Source of the DNA: Isoetes taiwanensis
Lineage: Eukaryota > Streptophyta > Lycopodiopsida > Isoetales > Isoetaceae
Reading direction: 5' to 3'
DNA length: 64,000 nucleotides
Assembly (NCBI GenBank): GCA_021234155.1
Contig: JAJEKV010000407.1
Span: forward strand, 123,501-187,500
Each line of letters begins with the position of its first letter. Position 1 is the first letter of the stretch. The position numbers and the translations under genes are program-made. Of the stretch, positions 42,312 through 52,879 are shown one piece after another. The notes beneath the pieces are model-generated. The model ran no database searches. It saw nothing but the letters and a program-made list of their open reading frames with translations, and had not been told where the DNA came from.

Positions 42312-42890
42312 TGTTAGTCCTGTGCCTCCCGGTATGAGGACTATTCATGCATCTGCATGCACCAGGTCAAGCTCAGGATCCCTCGGTCAACCACGGGTCG
42401 AGACATCCAAGGCTCATGAGAAGACCAAGCGGCGGAACCACGCATCAAAGCCTTTGGTCATCAACAAGAGCGCCGCCGGACAAGTGATCGAGTCACCGCC
42501 CGGGTCGGCGTCGGCGTGATTCTAGGCACTTCAAGAGGCACCGCCAACATTCACAGAATCAGGCCTCCTTCCGTGAGTCGGCACCGAGATCGGTCGAGTG
42601 TCTATATTGGGCCCAAGGCCATTGTACTATATATATGAGTAGAGTTAGCTCATAAGTTTTAGATGAGTTTTGAGTCTTGTCTCCTTTCAGTTTTTCTCTC
42701 TATTGCGAGAGCTCATGTATTTTCATCATTGATATCAAGGAAGCTTATCATCTTTCTCTCATTTTTTTCTCTTCTCTTCTTTTCTTCTTTCGGCCAAATC
42801 CCGCGTGACATAGTCCCCTGGACTCTCTGTTAGATCCACGGGTCCTCCGCAGGGTCGTCTTCAGGGAGTTCCGAACCCGGACCCCAAACA
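42312..42890 (+). repeat. 3' LTR
   Basis: Starts TGTTAG, ends AAACA and is followed by the CCCAC target duplication. The conserved second half is nearly identical to the 5' LTR. The first half has scattered indels. Confidence 0.95.
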
Positions 42891-42895
42891 CCCAC
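42891..42895. repeat. Target site duplication, right copy (CCCAC)
   Basis: Perfect partner of 31770-31774. Host coding sequence of gene F resumes at 42896. Confidence 0.95.
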
Positions 42896-43246
42896 CAAGG
42901 AGCTTACAATGGAGTTGATCAACTTCATTCTCGAGCGATTTGATTGTGGTCATGAGCCACCGATGGAAATTAATCCATCCGAATGTTATAGGAGACTTGC
43001 AATGAGGGGACTTCTTGAACCCTCCTTATTCCGGACGAGATGCTACAAAGAATTGAGGCCTCTTCTTTCGTCTTTGGATATTTAGCACACTCTCTGGATG
43101 CATACATATCGAGTTCATTCATGAAATTAAGGGGGACGATGTATGGCCTTATTAGGGGTGTACTACAACGAAAGTACAACGGTTTTGTGGAGTTGGGTCC
43201 GCTCTTCTTCCGTGAGTATCATCCCCGTGGAATTACTTTTTTCTAA
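42896..43246 (+). pseudogene. Island gene F, 3' part
   Basis: Continues LTMELINFILERF, then CYRRLAMRGLLEPS, then (after an indel near 43040) FVFGYLAHSLDAYISS and VLQRKYNGFVELGPLFF. Matches gene E: LARQLSNFIIDRY, LSALGLLEPPS, LFHGFMAYSLG, NFHYKSFVDIGKLLF. At DNA level, CAACTTCATT and GGGACTTCTTGAACCC are shared. Confidence 0.65.
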
Positions 43247-43333
43247 TGACTAGGTACCCCATATGGTGGGAAGAATCAGCTGGGAGGAGCGGAGCTCTTG
43301 ACTCCCAACCCGTGATGCATGGGTTAGACCCGC

Positions 43334-43376
43334 AGGGGAAGGGGAAGGGGTTAGAAACCTAGGGGAAGGTTACTTG
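43334..43376. other. G-tract cluster, possible G-quadruplex
   Basis: GGGGAAGGGGAAGGGG followed by TTAGAAACCTAGGGG gives four G4 runs in under 40 bp downstream of gene F. Confidence 0.4.
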
Positions 43377-43492
43377 GACATAATTCCGTTACTTGCCGTT
43401 CTCTAAATGTTCTCTAATATGTTAATATATTCTCTTACATGTTAATATGCTCACTTTGATCTTGTGGTTCACCTTCTATGGAATGATTCAAT

Positions 43493-43633
43493 TTTTCGAC
43501 GGTGGGCCGCGTGCGTTAAATTGCCCGCCCTCACACGGTAATCTCATAGAATTTTCGCGACCGCGGGCCACCTGTGCGAAAATACCCTCACAAAGTAATT
43601 TATACCCATTTCGCACCGTGGCAACGGTGCATT
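43493..43633. repeat. Palindromic GC-rich repeat cluster 4
   Basis: Three copies: 43493-43520; 43551-43583 (ATTTTCGCG...TGCGAAAAT); and 43609-43633, which has a perfect 7-bp stem and 4-base loop, GCACCGT-GGCA-ACGGTGC. They fill the gap between the converging ends of gene F (plus) and the histone-like gene (minus). Confidence 0.85.
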
Positions 43634-43722
43634 GTAAGTATACATAGAGAATAGATACAATCAAAATACTTAGCAAGCAAACAAAATATACAACAAAGAT
43701 CGTTTCATTAATATAAAACACT

Positions 43723-44143
43723 TTACATGCCTCGGAAGTAATTTGTCAAGGCAATATCCTGCCTCATTATTGTCACTCCGCATTCCACACAGTCTTCGAA
43801 GAACCTGACCATGTGATTCTCAGCGGCCTTGTGCAGAGCATCAAGGGCATCTGCAGTGAATCGAATCACCTGTTCTGGCATTGGAAAACTATAACCAGCT
43901 CTCCGGTACCTTGCACCATCCCTCTTCATCTTACTGTATCTATCCTGAACCACCTCCTTACATATTCTAGCCATTGTGAGCTTCGGAAGCACCCACTCCA
44001 CGTGGTTCTGGAAGTGCCGGATTTCGCGCATCCATCTTAACTTTTGATTAAACGGCTGGCCCTTCTTATTCAGCTTAGGAGGGCCTTTGCAGAGAACCTG
44101 TTTCTTCTCGGTACCGCTTAGGCTTAGTCTTCCTCTTACGCCT
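43723..44143 (-). pseudogene. Divergent histone H3-fold protein
   Basis: The alpha-N/alpha-1 part reads MREIRHFQNHVEW, then LPKLTMARICKEVVQD, against canonical H3 REIRRYQ...RKLPFQRLVREIAQD. The alpha-2/alpha-3 part reads RFTADALDALHKAAENHMV, then RFFEDC, then VTIMRQDIALTNYFRG, matching RF...AL.EAAE..LV.LFED...VTIM.KDI.L..RIRG. Loop 1 is extended by about 15 residues and loop 2 is about five shorter. A basic tail (RRKRKTKPKRYREE) lies in another frame just upstream, with a frameshift near 44090. The alpha-2 wording RFTADAL.AL..AAE is closer to centromeric H3 than to canonical H3. Chromatin role is inferred from the fold only. Confidence 0.82.
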
Positions 44144-45045
44144 CATCGGATTCCGCGACTACTGTGCCGCTCATCAACAGGAACCACTCGTGATCCGGTA
44201 CTACGGTTTCGTGCATAATCGTCCGCAGTGTACTGCTTTGCCTCTTGCGTAGCGATATTTTCTTCTATTTGAGTTGTCACGGGGACACGGATAGGGACAA
44301 TTTTATTACATAACATTCGGGGTTCAAAACCGCCTGAGCGACAATAGGAACGTCGGGCGACAGCACATCACGCAAAGAGGAACATCCCGGACATGCACAT
44401 CCCGATGGTCATCCTCATGGGGCTTAGCATTCTCATTGTCGGCTCCAAGCAAGTCTGGCCCCTGGTTTATCTCCACCAATCCAACTTCCTAAGGCACTCT
44501 ACGAGGAAGTCCGGTTATGTAATCTATCTCATTAGCCAAGACAGAGAATGTGTTAGGAGTTGGCGTCAAAGAAGCCATCAAACCGGGCCACACGGCGAAG
44601 GAATGGAGTGCCTCAAGCAAGTTGTCGGCTCCCCATCGAAGGAACAGCAACGTGGGTATGCGGTGCAACTACCACATCGGCGTTAACGGCGATGAAATCA
44701 TCGAGCGAGGAACTCCATGACGTATACGGGTGTTTGCCCGCGAAGGTTCCTTCTCCGACTAAATGGCCGAAGAGAACAGTGTAAACACGCCTTTGGCTCG
44801 GAAGGTATGTCTCTAAAAATCTCCTCTGCGTCATTGGCAACATTCTCGAACTACGGCGTCCGGACACGCTTGATGGATGTTTTCTCGCCCGGAAGGCGGT
44901 GCTCGTTACGGTTGTTAGAAGTAATCGACATAGTTAGTGGCGCCGTCCCCGCCGTCTTCACCATGATGTGTGCGCCCGCACGCCTTCTCTTAATTCTTTG
45001 GTTGTTGGGATTGTTAGATCCGGCATTACCGCTATTCTGTGCCAT
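44144..45045 (-). pseudogene. Coding traces upstream of the H3-like gene
   Basis: An ATG at 45045 begins MAQNSGNAGSNNPNN, then a basic RIKRRRAGAH and a disordered stretch. Traces in other frames include VLFGHLVGEGTFAGKHPYT near 44760 and QEAKQYTADDYARN near 44245, which lead toward the H3 tail. It is either a long N-terminal extension of the H3-like protein or one to two separate genes in the same orientation. The frameshifts prevent a decision. Confidence 0.4.
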
Positions 45046-45149
45046 TGTCTCTGAACTGTAATGCAACAAATGAGTGGACAAGATTGATAAATATGCAATG
45101 TAATGACTTATAACAAATATCAAAAGCAGCCAACATCGATAACAAAGAT

Positions 45150-45163
45150 AATTATATAAAGAG
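45150..45163 (-). promoter_or_regulatory. TATA box for the minus-strand H3 region
   Basis: TTTATATAATTA on the minus strand about 110 bp before the ATG at 45045. Confidence 0.4.
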
Positions 45164-45212
45164 TACCGTTGCTACCCGTAAAAACGGCAAAAGATAGCCA
45201 CGAAACAAATGC

Positions 45213-45360
45213 TTTTCGCGCCGCGGGCCACGGTGCGAATAGCGCTTAATCTATAACTAATTCCCAATTTCATTCGCATCGGTAGCCCTGCGGTGAATAA
45301 TACTTGTCATTCAAAGAATTGAATACCAACTAAGTTCGCACCATGCCCACGCTGCCAACC
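45213..45360. repeat. Palindromic GC-rich repeat cluster 5
   Basis: Copies at 45213-45240 (TTTTCGCGCCG...CGGTGCGAAT), 45273-45298 (TTCGCATCGG...GCGGTGAAT) and 45334-45360 (TTCGCACCATGCCCACG). They lie between the start side of the H3 region and the end of the next minus-strand gene. They are the last copies seen to the right. Confidence 0.78.
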
Positions 45361-45429
45361 TAACATATTTGAAACATTATAGTTGCACATCATGGTCAAT
45401 AGTTATACATTAATATGAATTTATTCATA

Positions 45430-47991
45430 CAATTGATTCCCCAGAAGTATATCTTCTACCCCGCCTCGATCCTTGTGGATCGCCACCGCCTTTAACTTGT
45501 CTCTGGCTGCACTAGAGCTACACCATATCTGTTTCTTTTTTTCTGCTCAACTTTTCTCCTCAATATTCTAGCCAACGCCGTGTCTTGTTTAGCTTTATCT
45601 TTTTCTCTAGCTTGCGGATAATCCTTCTATAGAACCATTGGCACATCATTTGCAATGAGTTACCCACACGAACCTCGATGTTGTGTGAACCTGAAAAAAG
45701 CATTCTTGGCTTGCTTATGTGACTTCTCCATTCCCTGCGTATTCCATATTCCCAAGCTCCCGTACTTTTTTGGCAAACCACAAGCCATGGGCGTGAAGTA
45801 TATGAATGTAATGTGTGACATTGCATTCTCCCCATGCTTGTATAACGACTTCGTGAATTCGATTCTTGCTACACGAATTCATCTAACTTTCCACCCACCA
45901 TTTTTTCTCGCCATCAAAGTTACGATTGACCGCCTCGGATTACGCCACGCTTTAATTTTCTTTAGTTTTGCCCTCCCCGTGAAGTACGGTCATCTTCTGC
46001 TTCCAGCAAGTCCTTATACCCCTCCCACTTTCCAGTTGGCAATGATCCATTCTTACGTAATTTAGTACAAGGCAGAAATCTCTTCGCTTTCACCCCACCC
46101 ATAGATGGTTTACAAGGAACCTTGCCCCTTCTTAGGATCTTGCAGGGATTTTATAGTCACCACCATGAAGACCAAGATCAGAAAGCACGTTCTCAACATC
46201 TTTCATACACTTTTCTCTGGCTGATTGTGGAGACTTATTCCAAGCAAAAAGAATGCTCATGTACACCATCTTATCCACTATTCTTAGAAAGGCATGGAGA
46301 GTGCAAATATGTACTCTCTTCACAGGAATTGCAAGTACGGGGATCAAAGTTTTGTCCTCCTTCTCACGCGTTGGTTCAGCATCCTGGTCACATTCGAGAG
46401 TACTCATTCCCTTCCCCTTATCATCTACCCTAGCATACAAACAGTAAGGACATGCATGGGCAGCAATAATAGTAGGAATAGGTGTCTGCTGAAAGACCCA
46501 CTGAAGAACACCATGATTTTCTTCCGGTACTTGAAATATCCCTATCCACCAAATATGGTCCGTTTCACCTTTGATCAGTTCCATCTCATCCAACTTTATA
46601 GCAATTTGGAGTTTCCCTCCACATTCTTCCACTTTCATATCATAGAAGTTTAACTAATGAAGAAGCATTTTAGAGAGATCCATCCAACAATTATTCTTCT
46701 CATTAAGAACAAATAGATCATTTCCGGAGCCACCCTTCTTCTTACTTTTCCCAGTGATTAGTGATCCCAAGTGCACGGATGTGGTGATCTGGTACATCTC
46801 TCCCAAATGTTCGTGTATTTCTGCATTCCTCTTTGTTCTGCTTGCTCTGACATAATTGAGTCTTGGCAGTATGGTCTTCGTAATACCCTGTTGCTTGATA
46901 CCATCCTGCAAACATCTAAAGAGAGCAATGTAAGCTTGTCGACTGATACCCACATTGTCACATAATTCTTGCATGTTATCAAAGACTTTGACTCTTTCCC
47001 AATTCAAGAAGCACTGCTCAAAGAATGACTTTTCTTAAATGGTTAGCTCAGGAAGCTTCAACATATCTATAACATCATCTTTAGTTACAAGCTTTTTCAA
47101 CAAACTAGCCATATTACAAGGTTTTCTCTTCTTCTTTTCAGCCATAGTAGGATCCACCAGATTTTTAATAGCGTGGATTCTTCTTCGAGAGCCCCCACCA
47201 CTAGGGGCAAGTATATTTAGGACCTTCAGTTCTTTTTTCCTCTCCCTCATGCCCAGTGGTGTCATTTTTAGTCTTTTTAACTTCCTCTCCAGTTTGTCAT
47301 TGTCCTCAGAGCATCTCTTCAATCCTTGTTTAAGTGACTCCACCTCCATAAGCAACCTTTGATTGGAAGCTTGCAGTTCTTCTGTATTCTTAGACCTGTT
47401 GGTTAAGAAATAGTTACACTGTTGGAGGTAATTACAATGTGCTACCATATTGCAATGCACTCCACACAATTGATTGTACATTGTTCTCAAATGCACATCG
47501 AAATTACTTGAAATATTATTGCAATAGCCAAGCAGACCTTGATTACCCTTACAGGCAAAATGAATAAGCCCCGATGGAGAATGAAATTCAGGATGTCTTC
47601 TTGGTGATCGGATCGATGGGATCTGATTCCCCACGCAGCGCCGAGATCAATATTCATTGCACCAGAAGCTCGAAGAGCATTCTCATCGACCTGTTCCTTC
47701 CGATTATATTGATTTTTGTAGGGCAAGCAGTTCTTGGGCACCTCCACAATTCAGATTCAAAAAAGAATTACTCATTGTCATTGGCCGAAATTAATAGAAC
47801 AGTTACCCTCGCCATAGATCGAATTCAGAGTCGCGTGATCGCTTTCCGAGCTCCACAGTCCGGCGACCAAATTGATGCAATTCTTCGCCAAAATACGAAG
47901 GAAAACTAGAGAATTCCTTCGGATTTGGGTGAGGATTGACATCAAAACTAAATTCGAAATGCCCTCCAAAGCTTTGGCCCAATTGAGACAT
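45430..47991 (-). pseudogene. Large minus-strand gene, transposase-like, unnamed family
   Basis: A 5' ATG at 47991 (MSQLGQSFGGHFEF) begins a series of frames. A coiled coil follows near 47450-47300 (EELQASNQRLLMEVESLKQG), then NVGISRQAYIALFRCLQ, RASRTKRNAEIHEHLGEMY, LQIAIKLDEMELIKGE, HACPYCLYARVDDKG, KRVHICTLHAFLRIVDKMV and a Lys/Arg-rich end near 46.1 kb. The DEM segment and later Cys/His pairs suggest an RNase H-like transposase, but I cannot name the family. Stops near 46655 and 47037 are single breaks in otherwise long frames. Most likely a mobile-element gene. Confidence 0.5.
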
Positions 47992-47999
47992 TCTTGAGG

Positions 48000-50900
48000 T
48001 GTCCCGCCGGGCTACTCCTTGTAGCTTCAGTTCGGTGGGAAGGTGGGGGAGGAGGGATTTAGGCGTAATGAGTAAAACAACAAGTAATAATGACGTTTAC
48101 CAGGTTCGGTTGCTCCAGGGCTGAGGTTCGGTTAAGGTTCGTGGGGGCTTTTTGCCCATACCTGCAGGTTCGGGTACCAACTAAAATCCAAATTTGGGAA
48201 TGGCTTACAAGGGCGTTAATAGACTCCACCAAACCTCTAATGCATCTTGCAAATAGCCCAAGGAACTGAGATTCCATTACCAGCGGCAGTTTGGGTTTGG
48301 GATTAGGCTCGGTTTAATGTGTAATTGCCATAAATGCTGCTGTAACTAACGGGGGATGAGGGCTGATGAGGGTTGGGAGTTGGAAGTTCCAGCGCTGATG
48401 GCAGATTTTTGATTAACTACCACTGATGTGTGGAATCCCATGCTTGTGCCCCTTGCTTGTCCTCTATGCCCTACACAATGGAGATAGGGTCCGCATTTGT
48501 TATTGGCGTGCATTTTCATGCTGCCATGTGGCAGTTCCCTCCATTGCAGAATGGAAGTTGGGTTAATTCATTCAGCTTGACTGGTTGCACAGGTTTAGGT
48601 TTATGTTTTGTTTTTGGTTTAGCTGCCGCCGACCTCTTTGAAGAAAACCTCAAAGCTCTGAGCTCTCATTTTTGTTTATTGCAGGTAAGTTATTCTCCCT
48701 CGCAGGTGCCGGATCTTTGAGGTTTTCTTCGCAGGTGCTTTTATTCTTCGCAGGTATCGGACCTTTGAGGTTTTTCTTGGTAGGTCTTTCTTCGGAACTC
48801 AAGACTGAGATGCCGGAGCTCTGAGTTTTAAGTTCTTTGCAACTTTGAGTTTAGGTAAAGTCTGCCGAATTTGAGTGCGAACACCTTTGCTAAATCTCTG
48901 TAAGATTTGTTGCCAGATTCGAAACCTCTATTTGCTAGACCTCTGTTCTGCCGGATCCTAAACCTATGTTTTTGTTCTTAGATCCTAAACCTCATTCTTT
49001 TGCTTATCTTCTGTTTTTGCTACCAGATCTTAAACCTCTAAAATGCCTCTATTTCTATTTTGTAGGTGAATGCAGGTTGGTCCTCCATTCCCAGTTTGCA
49101 TGTGACTTGCTCCTAGCTAATGTCGGTCGCGGGACCCCATCTGCAAAACTGGGAATAAAGTCCCAACCTTCATTCCCCTATACATAGATCTGGATATGGT
49201 TTGCTCCAGGTGTATACATTCATATATGTGTCCTTTCATATGGACTAGTAGTGCATATAACATCTTGAGCCGGCAAAATATCACACAACCATATCCAGCT
49301 TTCTTATTCAACGTAATTCAATTCGAACTGCTAATCATTAGTATCATACTAGCTATTTATATTCATGTTTATTTGGCAGAGTCGAGAGTCCATTAGATGC
49401 AAAGAGCTCGATAATACACATGGACATACTGCAAGATCCAATAACATTGTACCTGACCATACTTTCACATCGGAATCAATGCTGGATTAAGTGTATATGG
49501 TAGATGGGTCAATACTGAGGGCATTATAACTGCTGCTAGAGTGGGAGCTGCTTGGCCAGACCATCCTCGACATCTTTTAGTGCTGCTTTTGCCCTTCCAG
49601 CTTGCCTTTTGCCACTGCCACGCGGCTTTCGCTCTTTGCACGCACGCCTGCCACCCTTTTGCATATACGCCTGCACATACGCCCTGCCACCCTTGCTTTC
49701 TTTTGCGCATGCCCGTCACCTTTTGCAATGCGCTTTTGCGGTAGCGGTCGTATTTGCGCTCATACCACACACGCGCGCGCCCGAAACTTTGCACCGCCTG
49801 CCCTCCCTACCGCTGCGCCACACGCACAGCGGATTACTGCCTGCTAATCAAGTTTTAATTCTTGATAGTAAGATCAATATTTCTTATTAACTAGTTATGA
49901 TCTTCCATCTCAAGTTCAATCTATAAATGCATGTTTGTGTATCATTTACCATGTGTATCTAGTATTGTCAAACATTCTTGTACAGTTATACTACCTCTTA
50001 TTTATAACAAGATAAACGAGGGGGAATACTACATCTTGGTTATTGGATCCGTTATGACGAGCCTAATCATGACCCATGCACTCGTTGATAGACACATATG
50101 ACTATATAAAGGGCCCAGGTTGTTTGGCATTAGAAAGTGTTGGTAGCTCCGTGAGAATGGAGAAAAAGTAGGAATGTCTTCTCCACGAAAAATGTGGACA
50201 ATTGTTCACAACAACTTAAGAAGATGCAAGATGTGGAATGATTATATCATGATCCAAATATCATTCAAAAACCGAACTGAAATGTTTTTATAGACTAGTA
50301 GATGCATATCAGCATCTAGCACTAACAATTGACACATAAGCATATATGACTATGAATTGTGAGCTATCGAAGTATGAAGCATCCTTATCTGTTGTTATCT
50401 TGATATATTTACCTTCATATCAATTCAAATTGATCGCAAAGTTGTCGAATCCATCTCGATATTTTTCTTAACAATTCTTGCCACAAAATATTCTCTGTAA
50501 AAACCCTTGAGTGTTTTTTAGCACTTTTGGCCCACTTGCCATCTATTTTTAGGGCTCGTGTAAGCCAAAGGAGTTGAATTCATCCAAAAATACCACATCT
50601 AGCTCAATATAAAAATTGTTCTCTGTTTTGATCAGTCTTGACTGTATTTTGCCAAATCCAGCTACAAAAAATACTTTTACATACCCAAATGGGAGTCTGA
50701 TCACTTGCCTCTCTTCTTTATCACCATTGCAACATATTTGCTTTGGAAATCCTCAAAAACACGCTTGGCAACTCCAAATCTCATTTTCTGATCACTGTTT
50801 CCCATGTTTGACTTCTATTGACCAAATTTTGACCTCACTTTGAGATCGAATAACTCTTAAATTTAGTCTCTGACTTAGTCAGGGGTTTTACCATTGGCTG

Positions 50901-51180
50901 CCTACAACTTTTTTGACCAAGTCTATAGTGTTTGACTCGAGAAATCAACCTATATCTCATCACCACATCTGTTTTGGTAAAGGTACCAGTTTTTGGAAAT
51001 GGGAAAGGTATAGAACTTCAAAAATTTGAAATACTCTTTAAATTTATCTTGCATAGACTGATCACCTTAAGTGATCTGGAGGTTCTAACCCCAATTTGAG
51101 TGGAAACACAGATTGGTTCCTTGTGGTTGACCTTTAAGCCAGGTTTAGGGTCAAGATTTTGGAGGTTCTACTGAGATCTT
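48000..51180. other. Stretch without a supported gene
   Basis: Several GT...AG-like sites and short repeats of CGCAGGTGCCGGATCTTTGAGG type occur near 48.7 kb, and AGATCCTAAACCT units near 48.95-49.05 kb. A GC-rich low-complexity segment (CGCATGCC, CACGCGCGCGC) lies at 49.6-49.85 kb. No protein family recognised. Confidence 0.45.
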
Positions 51181-51181
51181 C

Positions 51182-52117
51182 TTGGATTTCAGAACTCATG
51201 GCTCCAAAGCAAAAATTTCCAGCGAACAAGAACCATTAGAAGATATTGATGCACCAGATCATTGCAGAGAAAGGCCATTGCCTTCAAGTTTCTCAACTAG
51301 CTTACTTCAGAACATGCCATACCAATTCGAGTTGAATGTCCCTGTTCCTTTGCCTACCTTTGATTCCAGCATGAGTGCTAACAACTTTTTGAGAATATTT
51401 CAAGACTATTACAGGGATTATTCAAGAAAGGGTGCAAGCTTTCAGAGTTTGAGAAATGTTTCAAAGAGAAGAGTGAAGCTGGTGCTTGGTTAACTTATGA
51501 GAAGTTAATGGGTACCACCTCATGGGATGAACTCGTAAAGAAGTTCCTGGACAGGTTTGGTAAGTTAGCTGCTCCCAAAGATTTGGTTAATGAGTTGCAA
51601 AGTTTTTCTATACATGCAGGGGAGAGTGTGAATCAGTACAAAGAAAGATTTAGCACATTTATGAGCAGGTGTCAAAGAGCACAAGTCACAATCCCAACAC
51701 TTTTTTTAGTTACTGCTTTCATCAATGGTTTGGAAAGAAGACCAGATATCCAAAGGAAATTGCTCAAGTTCCAAGCTGATGAAGGATTTGATTCCATATA
51801 CAAAGTTTTTGCCAAAACCACTGATCTGACTCAAATGCTCTCTACTTTGCCTGATAAGCACCATATTTCTCACCATGGCCATTGATCCTTTTTACCCTGA
51901 TGCTACTGATGCACATTATGATCATCACCCTTCCATTCCAGTTTATGCCATACAGAAAGAAAAGAAGAAATCTAAGGAGGAGGAAGCTAGTTCTCAAGTT
52001 GCAGAGGTTAAATCAGACCTATCTAAGGTTACTGAAGCTTTAGCAGAATTAACCAAACAACTGGTTAAACTCAAGGCTGCAAGATGGAAAAATCCCGCAG
52101 GCCTTGGAATGTTCTAG
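51182..52117 (+). pseudogene. Ty3-type gag fragment without pol
   Basis: Frames contain FELNVPVPLPTFD, then YEKLMGTTSWDELVKKFLD, VNELQSFSIHAGESVNQYK, RFSTFMSRC and a C-terminal coiled coil (VAEVKSDLSKVTEALAELTK). This is a retrotransposon gag core. A frameshift lies near 51470. No zinc knuckle, protease or RT follows. It is a truncated or internally deleted element whose LTRs I could not identify. Confidence 0.7.
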
Positions 52118-52199
52118 CTAATGCGTGAAGAGTGAAAATATTTAGCAGAGAAGAATCGAAATCCCTGCTCTGCCTTGGCTGCCCTACAACTGCATCGGC

Positions 52200-52620
52200 C
52201 CTGGAGTTTTGGCTTGGAAGTCACTGCTTTTCCTTTTCCTTTAACTGCTTTTCCTTTGATCAATGCCTGTTGTTGCTTGATTTTCCTTTTCCTTTACCAC
52301 TGCTTTTCTTTTGAGCAATGCCCGCCGCTACTCCATTAACCTCCTTATGTCAGACAAACAGTTAGCCAAAGGCAATGGCTCAGGTTCGATTTCAATGGGC
52401 CTTGGCTGTTGCTTTTGTATCTTCGTAAGGTGAGTAGTAGAACATTGAACACACTGCACTCCATCCAGCATGAGAGGATTTATATTTGGCTATGTAAGTT
52501 ACCTGACCTCTGCCGAAGCAGCTCCTGTTTCCAGCAGCAAGTATGCCAGAAGCTGGGCAACAGAAATAAGTTATTACCCACATGGCAATGCCTGCTGCTC
52601 GATTAACCTCCTTTGAATCA
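52200..52620. repeat. Degenerate CTGCTTTTCCTTTTCCTTT repeats
   Basis: TGCTTTTCCTTT and CAATGCC-G-TG-TGCT units recur at 52225-52325 and again near 52585 with ATTAACCTCCTT. Old low-complexity array beyond the gag fragment. Confidence 0.5.
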
Positions 52621-52768
52621 TTTCAGGATGAATAATGCTAAGATTGAGTGAAGGAAAAAATACCCAATAACGATTGATGAGGAAACTACAAGGGCTCTGC
52701 AGAAAAAACAGAGTTTGGGAACTTAAAATTACAGAAATTTAAAATACAAGGGGCCTGGAACTTACGTT

Positions 52769-52873
52769 CTATTTGCCATGTTTCTTCAAGTATCCCACAT
52801 CATATCCAAACATAAGCCCTCCATTGGCAGCCAAGATACACGCCACAAAGAGGTACTGTGAATTTTTCGACAT
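52769..52873 (-). pseudogene. Hexose carrier (STP-like) N-terminal fragment
   Basis: Minus strand MSKNSQYLFVACILAANGG, then LMFGYDVG, then YLKKHGK and stop. This matches the first transmembrane segment of plant sugar transport proteins (...CIVAA.GGL.FGYDIG...FLKKFFP) with the residues after GYD-G deleted. A GTAAG donor follows at 52765. An exon scrap only. Confidence 0.55.
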
Positions 52874-52879
52874 GATTCA

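Larger units (their letters stand above)
31775..42890 (+). mobile_element. Full-length Ty3/gypsy LTR retrotransposon, Tat-like
   Basis: An 11,116-bp element with two LTRs, primer site, gag, protease, RT, RNase H, integrase and a long 3' part before a polypurine tract. The pol order places it in Ty3/gypsy. There is no chromodomain. About 4 kb of extra ORFs, including an antisense one, lies between integrase and the 3' LTR, which points to the Tat-type lineages. All pol domains are frameshifted. It sits in the middle of island gene F, so it arrived after the island formed. Confidence 0.95.

Noticed and set aside
49541-49890. Cys/His/Ala-rich open frames in three frames
   Set aside because: All three plus frames are open because of a GC-rich low-complexity segment; no domain pattern.
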